Below, piece after piece: positions 58,867 through 64,000 of a stretch of 64,000 nucleotides of DNA. The notes below the pieces were generated by a model. The model was not told where the DNA came from, did no database searches, and saw only the letters and a list, made by a program, of their open reading frames with translations. The stretch comes from Hyphomicrobiaceae bacterium (GTDB lineage: Bacteria > Pseudomonadota > Alphaproteobacteria > Rhizobiales > Xanthobacteraceae). Numbering within the stretch: position 1 is the first letter of the stretch; every line of letters begins with the position of its first letter. The translations under genes and the position numbers were made by a program. The stretch spans positions 27,343 through 91,342 of the forward strand of contig JAJPJB010000008.1 of NCBI GenBank assembly GCA_021324465.1. The letters run 5' to 3'.

Positions 58867-58895
58867 TATATAGTTGTCGACGAGTTATCCGCCAA
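58867..58895 (-). promoter_or_regulatory. Promoter of xth with overlapping dyad
   Basis: Read on the minus strand, TTGGCG (58895-58890) and TATATA (58872-58867) are 17 bases apart, about 40 bases upstream of the xth ATG. A perfect 6-bp dyad (TCGACA 58861-58866, TGTCGA 58875-58880) straddles the -10 element and could be an operator. Confidence 0.5.
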
Positions 58896-58927
58896 GCTAC
58901 ATCCGATCGATGATCACCGATTTCTCG

Positions 58928-59755
58928 TCACTGATTGCTGATCCCACCGGTGTCGCGGGCATAATTGATCACGAACAGGTTGGGATCGGGCTTCTTGGCC
59001 GTGTCGAGATTGTAGACCGCGACAGTCGTATCAAAGCCTTGCGGATCAGTGACGGTCCATTGCTTGAGCGTCAGGTCCTTGGCGTCGAACATGATCATCA
59101 GCCGGCTGGTGCCGACCATCACCTGTTTCTGCTCGATTACCACCGTGGCGAATGTGTCGTCGGTGGTGATGCTGACGACATCCGTGTCGCGCAGCAGGTC
59201 GATGCGGTCGGCAAGCAGATAGCGCAGCGGCGTCTGCGACAGCGGATAGAGATCCTGGGTCGCGAGCTTGCGATCGCGCACCACGACGGACGAGCCGTCG
59301 GCGATGATGTCGATCGGACTCGGCGGATTATAGGTAAACCGCACGCGGCCCGGCTTCTGGATATAGAACGTGCCCTCGGTGCGGCCGCCGTCGGGTCCGA
59401 TCTGCACGAAACTGCCGACCATAGTCTGCACACTCGAGAGATAGGCGCTGATGCGGTCGAGCAGCGCGCGTTGCTTGGCATCAAAGGCGGTCGCCTGGCT
59501 CGATGAATTGGAAGAGCCCGAAGAGTCCGATTTGTTCCCGAACGGCAAAGTGAAGGGAAAAAAGCCCGGGCGCTTGTCTTCGGCGGCCGGCGCGCCGGCC
59601 GACGCTGGCGCGGCGCCGGATTTCGGCTGCGGCGCCGGGGTTGGCAGCGGAACGTTTTCGGCGAAAGCCGGTGTGACGCTAACAGTGATCAAGCCGAGGA
59701 TAAGGGCCGCGCAAAATCCTAAAGCACCGGTTCTCGCAGCAAACACTGCCGCCAT
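58928..59755 (-). CDS. lolA: LolA-family outer-membrane lipoprotein carrier
   Basis: A 275-residue periplasmic chaperone candidate: signal peptide (about 1-33, ending TPAFAEN), a Pro/Ala/Ser-rich linker to about 90, then the LolA-like domain (LDRISAYLSSVQTMVGSFVQIGPDGGRTEGTFYIQKPGRVRFTYNPPSPIDIIADGSSVVVRD). The linker makes it longer than E. coli LolA but is common in alphaproteobacteria. ATG 59755 has GGAGAGGG just upstream. It would carry lipoproteins acylated by Lnt. Confidence 0.9.
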   Translation of the reverse strand: MAAVFAARTGALGFCAALILGLITVSVTPAFAENVPLPTPAPQPKSGAAPASAGAPAAEDKRPGFFPFTLPFGNKSDSSGSSNSSSQATAFDAKQRALLDRISAYLSSVQTMVGSFVQIGPDGGRTEGTFYIQKPGRVRFTYNPPSPIDIIADGSSVVVRDRKLATQDLYPLSQTPLRYLLADRIDLLRDTDVVSITTDDTFATVVIEQKQVMVGTSRLMIMFDAKDLTLKQWTVTDPQGFDTTVAVYNLDTAKKPDPNLFVINYARDTGGISNQ

Positions 59756-59911
59756 ATCCCTCTCCCGCAAGACGCCCCGACAACGACGTGTTACTGCAAC
59801 CTGATGGCACGGCACCACTCACGCATGCCCACACGAATATTCCGCTATTCGAGCGATATGGCGAATTCGCGGCTTCCGCAGCTCCCCGCTTAATCGCCAA
59901 GCGCGCGATTC

Positions 59912-62338
59912 TCAATAGGCATCATCCTGTGCGCTTTCGACCAGGATTTCGCGTTTTCCGGCATGATTGGGCTGGCCGACAATGCCTTCCTGTTCCATCC
60001 GCTCCATCAAAGTGGCGGCGCGGTTATAACCGATTTGCAGCCGCCGCTGGATGTAGCTTGTCGAAGCTTTTCGGTCGCGGGTGACGATCGCAACCGCCTG
60101 CTGATAGAGGTCGCCGCCATCGGCAGCGCCGATGCCGGTCGAATCGAAGATCGGGTTGCCGTCCTCGTCGGTCGGATCTTCGGCGGTGACCGCTTCGAGA
60201 TATTCCGGCGCGCCCTGCGCCTTGAGATGGCGCACGACCTTCTCGACCTCCTCGTCGGAGACGAAAGGCCCGTGCACGCGGCTGATGCGCCCGCCGCCGG
60301 CCATATAAAGCATGTCGCCTTGGCCGAGGAGCTGTTCGGCGCCCTGCTCGCCCAAAATGGTGCGGCTGTCGATCTTGGAGGTGACCTGGAAGGAAATGCG
60401 GGTCGGGAAATTCGCCTTGATCGTGCCGGTGATGACGTCGACCGAAGGTCGCTGGGTGGCGAGGATCACATGCAGGCCTGCCGCGCGCGCCATCTGCGCC
60501 AGGCGCTGCACCGCGCCCTCGATATCCTTGCCGGCGACCATCATCAGGTCGGCCATCTCGTCGACGATGACGACGATATGGGGCAGCGGCTCGAGATCGA
60601 GCTCCTCGTTCTCGTAGATCGCCTCGCCGGTCTCCTTGTTGTAGCCGGTATGGACCGTCCGATTGAGCTTTTCGCCCTTCTTGCGCGCTTCAGCGACGCG
60701 CGCATTGTAGCCGTCGATATTGCGCACGCCGAGCTTCGACATTTTCTTGTAGCGCTCTTCCATTTCGCGCACCGCCCATTTGAGCGCCACCACCGCCTTT
60801 TTCGGATCGGTCACGACCGGCGTGAGCAGATGCGGAATGCCGTCATAGACGGACAGTTCGAGCATTTTTGGATCGACCATGATCAGCCGGCACTGATCGG
60901 GCCTCAGTCGATAGAGCAGGCTCAGGATCATGGTATTGATGGCGACCGATTTGCCGGAGCCGGTGGTGCCGGCGATGAGGAGATGCGGCATGCGCGCAAG
61001 ATCGACCAGCACCGCTTCGCCGCCGATCGATTTGCCCAGACAGAGCGGCAGCCGGAAAGCGGTCTCCCCGTAATCGCGCGAGGCGAGGATCTCGCGCAAA
61101 TAGACTTTCTCACGCGTCGGGTTGGGCAATTCGATGCCGATGGCGTTGCGGCCCGACACCACGGCAACGCGTGCGGAGAGCGCGCTCATGGAGCGTGCAA
61201 TATCGTCGGCAAGGCTGATCACGCGCGAGGATTTGATGCCGGGCGCCGGCTCGAGCTCGTAGAGCGTCACCACCGGACCCGGCCGCGCATTGATGATCTC
61301 GCCGCGCACGCCGAAATCGCCGAGCACGCCTTCGAGCCGCGTCGCGTTCTCCTGAATCAGATCGGCGCTCAATTTGGTGCGGTCGCTCGCTCGCGGCATG
61401 CTCAACAGGTCGAGCGGCGGCAACTGGAAGCCGCCCAAGGCGCGGCGCTGCGGTTTCGGCGCGGCCCGCGCCTTGCGCGCCCGCGGCGTGGCATCGTCCG
61501 CGTCCTCTTCCTCATCGACGTCGTGCGCCGCGCCACTGTCGAAGCGCGGTTCGACGCGCCGGCGCGGGATGGCGGGATTGTCGCGCTGCGGCATCGCCGC
61601 GCCGGTGCGGCGTCTAAACAGGCGGCCCAGCCAGGCGCGGAAGCTGAGCAGGTGGTGCTCGACAAAGCCGAGCGATATCCACGCATTGTCGACCTCCTCG
61701 GGCGCTTCTTCATCCTCGTCTGCGGCCGCTTCGTCCTCTTCCTCGCCGTCGTCCTCGGTTTCGCCGCCCCAGATCGCGCCGGCCGCGACGCCAAAGGCGA
61801 ACAGCGCGGCAAAGCCGAGCGCGATCGTGGCGATGAGATGCGTGGTGCCGACGAGCTGGAGGTGAAACAACACGACGGGCAGCCGCAGCATGGCATCGCC
61901 GATGACGCCGCCGAGGCCGGACGGCAACGGCCAATGCGTGCTGCGCGGCAGGCACGAGGCGAAGGAAGCCGTCAGCACTGCGCCAAGGACCCAGACGAAG
62001 AGGCGAAGCCGCTCGCGGCTGAGCCGCTTGTGGCCCAGAAGCCGATAGCCCCAGATCGCAATGGGAAGCAGCAGCGCCAGTGAACCAAGTCCCAGGAGCT
62101 GCATCAGAAGATCGGCGGCAATGGCGCCGGGCATGCCGAGCAGATTATGCACCGGCGCGTCGGTGGCGTGGCTCAGCGATGGGTCGCTGACCGACCAGCT
62201 CGCCAGCGCCAGGCCCGCCATCATGGCAAGGCTGATCAGCGCGATGCCGCCGAGCTCGCGCAGGCACCGCCGCAAAATCGTGCCGACCTGGCCGGACAGC
62301 GCCGCCACTCCGTCAAGGCTGCGGTCGATCATCGACAT
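59912..62338 (-). CDS. ftsK: DNA translocase FtsK
   Basis: Septal double-stranded DNA pump for chromosome dimer resolution and division. The 808-residue protein has four N-terminal transmembrane segments (to about 185), an acidic/charged linker (about 190-300), a RecA-like motor with Walker A TTGSGKSVAINTM near 458 and Walker B IVVIVDEMADLMMV near 587, and a C-terminal gamma winged-helix (RRLQIGYNRAATLMERMEQEGIV near 765) that reads KOPS. ATG 62338 or 62332. Confidence 0.96.
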   Translation of the reverse strand: MSMIDRSLDGVAALSGQVGTILRRCLRELGGIALISLAMMAGLALASWSVSDPSLSHATDAPVHNLLGMPGAIAADLLMQLLGLGSLALLLPIAIWGYRLLGHKRLSRERLRLFVWVLGAVLTASFASCLPRSTHWPLPSGLGGVIGDAMLRLPVVLFHLQLVGTTHLIATIALGFAALFAFGVAAGAIWGGETEDDGEEEDEAAADEDEEAPEEVDNAWISLGFVEHHLLSFRAWLGRLFRRRTGAAMPQRDNPAIPRRRVEPRFDSGAAHDVDEEEDADDATPRARKARAAPKPQRRALGGFQLPPLDLLSMPRASDRTKLSADLIQENATRLEGVLGDFGVRGEIINARPGPVVTLYELEPAPGIKSSRVISLADDIARSMSALSARVAVVSGRNAIGIELPNPTREKVYLREILASRDYGETAFRLPLCLGKSIGGEAVLVDLARMPHLLIAGTTGSGKSVAINTMILSLLYRLRPDQCRLIMVDPKMLELSVYDGIPHLLTPVVTDPKKAVVALKWAVREMEERYKKMSKLGVRNIDGYNARVAEARKKGEKLNRTVHTGYNKETGEAIYENEELDLEPLPHIVVIVDEMADLMMVAGKDIEGAVQRLAQMARAAGLHVILATQRPSVDVITGTIKANFPTRISFQVTSKIDSRTILGEQGAEQLLGQGDMLYMAGGGRISRVHGPFVSDEEVEKVVRHLKAQGAPEYLEAVTAEDPTDEDGNPIFDSTGIGAADGGDLYQQAVAIVTRDRKASTSYIQRRLQIGYNRAATLMERMEQEGIVGQPNHAGKREILVESAQDDAY

Positions 62339-62434
62339 CGCTGTGCCTGCCCCAGAACCCGTCGCTTGCCATCAATCCAATCGGCCCGAAACGTAGCGTT
62401 CTTGTTTGAGCATGACGTTAACCGCACACCGTCC

Positions 62435-62520
62435 GTGCCGGCGAAGGCGGGGATCCGGCGCCGCCCGCACGCAACCCGGGCGGCCGAGGTATGCCGCTGG
62501 ATTCCCGCCTGCGCAGGAAT
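62435..62520. repeat. Imperfect inverted repeat between aminotransferase and ftsK
   Basis: Arms 62435-62460 and 62495-62520 (26 bases each, about three-quarters complementary) enclose a 34-base GC-rich centre. The pattern, a GGATCCGGCG/CGCTGGATTCCCGCCT core with a GCAGGAATGA end, looks like a short palindromic intergenic repeat common in many GC-rich proteobacteria. No second copy is in the window. Confidence 0.6.
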
Positions 62521-62557
62521 GAGCGGGCGATGATCCGGCCCAAAATCACCGACATCC

Positions 62558-63760
62558 TCACCCCAGCACCTCGACCAGGCGATGCATCGCCTCGCCGGTG
62601 ATCGCGTTGTTCTGCACCATGGCAACGCGGATATAGTCGGCGCCCGGATTGCTGCCGTCGGCCTGTTCGCGGGCGAGATAGCGGCCGGGCACGACGCGCA
62701 GGCCGGCCTTTTGCCAGAGCAGCTGCGCCGCCTTCTCGCCGCCGCCCTGCGCCGACACGTCGAGCCAGAGAAAGAAGCCGCCGGCCGGCCGGCGATAGCC
62801 GTAACGGTCGCCGATGATTTGATCGGCGAGGTCGAATTTTTCGCGATAGAGCCGCCGGTTCTCCTCGACGTGCTGCTCATCGCCATAGGCGGCAATGGCG
62901 ACGTGCTGCAGGGGCGTCGGCACCTGCGGCGCCGCAACGTTGCGCAATTCCAGAAAGCTTGCCAGAAATTTCCTGTCGCCCGCCGCAAAGCCGACGCGCA
63001 GACCCGGCAGATTCGAGCGCTTCGACAACGAGTGGAACACCACCACCTTTTCGAAGTCGGGGCCGGCGGCTTGCAACATTCCGTGCGGCTGATGCTTGGT
63101 GTAGATCTCGCAATAGCATTCGTCGGAGAGCACGACGAAGCCGAAGCGCCGCGCCAGCGCGGTGAGCTTGGTGAGATAAGCAAGATCGGCCACCGCGCCT
63201 TGCGGATTGGACGGCGAGGCGAGAAAGACCGCGGCGGTGCGCGCCAGCAGATCACCAGGGAGCGCGTCGAGGTCGGGCAGGAAGCCGGTCTTTGCCGTTG
63301 CCGGCAAATAGACCGGTTCGCAATCGGCGGCGATCGCGCCGGCGGCATAGGCGGCATAGAACGGATTGGGGATCAGCACGGCCGGGCGGCCGGAGCGCGG
63401 CGAGACCCAGTTTTTTGCGGCGAGCGCGGCAAGAAACAGCCCTTCGCGAGTGCCGTTGAGCACCAGCACCTCGGTTGCAGGGTCCACCGGCCGCTCCAGC
63501 GCAAAGCGCCGGGTCAGCCATTGGCCGACCGCCGCGGCAAAGGCGTCCAGCCCCTTGTTCATCGGATAGCGCCCGAATTCGGCGACATGCGCCGCGATCA
63601 CCGGGCCGACAAAATCGGGGATCGGATGCTGCGGCTCGCCGACCGCGAGGCTGATCGCCGGCTTGCCTGGCGGCGTATCACCTAACAGCTCGCGGAGCCG
63701 AACGAAGGGCGAGCGCCCAATCTGCGCGCGCGGCGGAGTGGAATTGAACTGGCGGGTCAT
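62558..63760 (-). CDS. dapC: Class I/II PLP aminotransferase, DapC-like
   Basis: A 400-residue fold-type I aminotransferase. Seen: GKPAISLAVGEPQHPIPDFV near residue 30, RYPMNKGLDAFAAAVGQWL, LNGTREGLFLAALA, LIPNPFYAAYAAGA, and the PLP-Lys motif FHSLSKRSNLPGLRVGFAAG near 240. The succinyl-diaminopimelate aminotransferase (lysine/peptidoglycan precursor) group has this pattern; other amino-acid specificities are possible. ATG 63760 is chosen; ATG 63769 and a start at 63814 are alternatives. Confidence 0.8.
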   Translation of the reverse strand: MTRQFNSTPPRAQIGRSPFVRLRELLGDTPPGKPAISLAVGEPQHPIPDFVGPVIAAHVAEFGRYPMNKGLDAFAAAVGQWLTRRFALERPVDPATEVLVLNGTREGLFLAALAAKNWVSPRSGRPAVLIPNPFYAAYAAGAIAADCEPVYLPATAKTGFLPDLDALPGDLLARTAAVFLASPSNPQGAVADLAYLTKLTALARRFGFVVLSDECYCEIYTKHQPHGMLQAAGPDFEKVVVFHSLSKRSNLPGLRVGFAAGDRKFLASFLELRNVAAPQVPTPLQHVAIAAYGDEQHVEENRRLYREKFDLADQIIGDRYGYRRPAGGFFLWLDVSAQGGGEKAAQLLWQKAGLRVVPGRYLAREQADGSNPGADYIRVAMVQNNAITGEAMHRLVEVLG

Positions 63761-64000
63761 TCGATACATCGTCAACAGCGGGACCGCCCGCCGCGTCAAG
63801 GAGCGAAATAGCATAGGTATGGCGAGGTTAAGACCCGTTTAACCATCTCAAGCCCCCTCCCCCGCGGGGCGCGCAGAGCATGCGCTCCCGTTGCCGCGCC
63901 GCGCTTTGGCGCGCGCGTGGCGGTGTGACGCCGGTGACCTGAAGGCGCGAAGGAGGCGGCGCAGCGGAACAAGGGGTGGGGCCTTCGTTTCAGGTTGCGC
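63761..64000. other. 240-base GC-rich end of window, no gene seen
   Basis: Upstream region of the aminotransferase gene. It is very GC-rich with pyrimidine- and purine-rich tracts (63851-63864; 63948-63985) and a GCGCGC-rich palindromic stretch near 63896-63920. No reading frame with family likeness and no clear promoter. The next gene lies beyond the window. Confidence 0.4.

Noticed and set aside
58844..58943. A 10-bp inverted repeat (GATCAGCAAT / ATTGCTGATC) flanking the xth-lolA gap
   Set aside because: The arms are 80 bases apart and the right arm lies in the lolA coding end. It might be a remnant of a mobile repeat, but nothing else supports that.
59963..62083. A 706-codon open frame antisense to ftsK
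   Set aside because: High GC and third-position bias leave long open frames opposite real genes. The product has no family pattern, while the minus strand encodes a complete FtsK.

Overview
The window is GC-rich chromosomal DNA, almost certainly from an alphaproteobacterium of the order Hyphomicrobiales (Rhizobiales), most like the Bradyrhizobium / Rhodopseudomonas / Xanthobacteraceae side of that order. The evidence is gene content and order: dnaA-dnaN-recF-gyrB; tsaB-rimI-...-miaB-phoH-ybeY-corC-lnt-phrR-like-metK-trmB; rimP-nusA-ylxR-infB-rbfA-truB-rpsO-pnp; cenR-like; and an xth-lolA-ftsK block. Intergenic palindromic repeats of types known from that group are also present. I saw no rRNA or tRNA gene, CRISPR array, insertion sequence or prophage.

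Region by region. 1-6.8 kb: replication genes (dnaA cut by the window edge, dnaN, recF, a small unknown gene, gyrB). 6.8-10.4 kb: accessory genes (exported metallo-beta-lactamase-fold protein, membrane methyltransferase, membrane-anchored unknown, PfkB kinase). 10.4-23.3 kb: a long plus-strand run for translation, tRNA modification and envelope lipoproteins (trpS, NfuA-like, tsaB, rimI, an inserted Bug-type binding protein, miaB, phoH, ybeY, corC-like, lnt, phrR-like regulator, metK, trmB), with many 4-nt overlaps. 23.3-24.4 kb: a DUF2336 gene on the opposite strand. 24.5-34.6 kb: the transcription/translation superoperon rimP to pnp, with a terminator-bearing leader before rimP and a hairpin-rich leader before pnp.

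34.6-43.5 kb is mostly minus strand: a marR-emrA-emrB efflux operon, a macro-domain gene, a patatin-like lipase next to 3-hydroxybutyrate dehydrogenase, a Zur-like regulator (plus strand), and a crotonase / CoA-transferase pair. 43.7-48.4 kb, plus strand: DUF6494, S10 carboxypeptidase, a TMEM143-like membrane protein, and livG-livF without their permeases. 48.4-53.5 kb: two exported proteins of unknown role, a 36-residue lipoprotein with its own terminator, and an isocitrate-lyase-superfamily / LeuD / LeuC catabolic set. 53.6-64 kb: a diguanylate cyclase, yggS, an L,D-transpeptidase-fold protein, a CenR-like regulator with a cNMP-binding partner, xth, lolA, ftsK and a DapC-like aminotransferase.

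The points most worth a second look are: metK has no ATG/GTG/TTG where its conserved N-terminus and ribosome-binding site demand one; the rimP leader attenuator; four consecutive hairpins between rpsO and pnp; a hydratase-plus-lyase set (LeuCD-like with a PEP-mutase/ICL-family lyase whose catalytic-loop motif is altered); an exported protein with a His...Asn-Cys pattern suggestive of a permuted papain-like fold; and an exact 13-bp tandem duplication creating a tiny upstream ORF over the start of a membrane methyltransferase gene. Repeat identities, homology calls and start choices were made by eye; no search was run.
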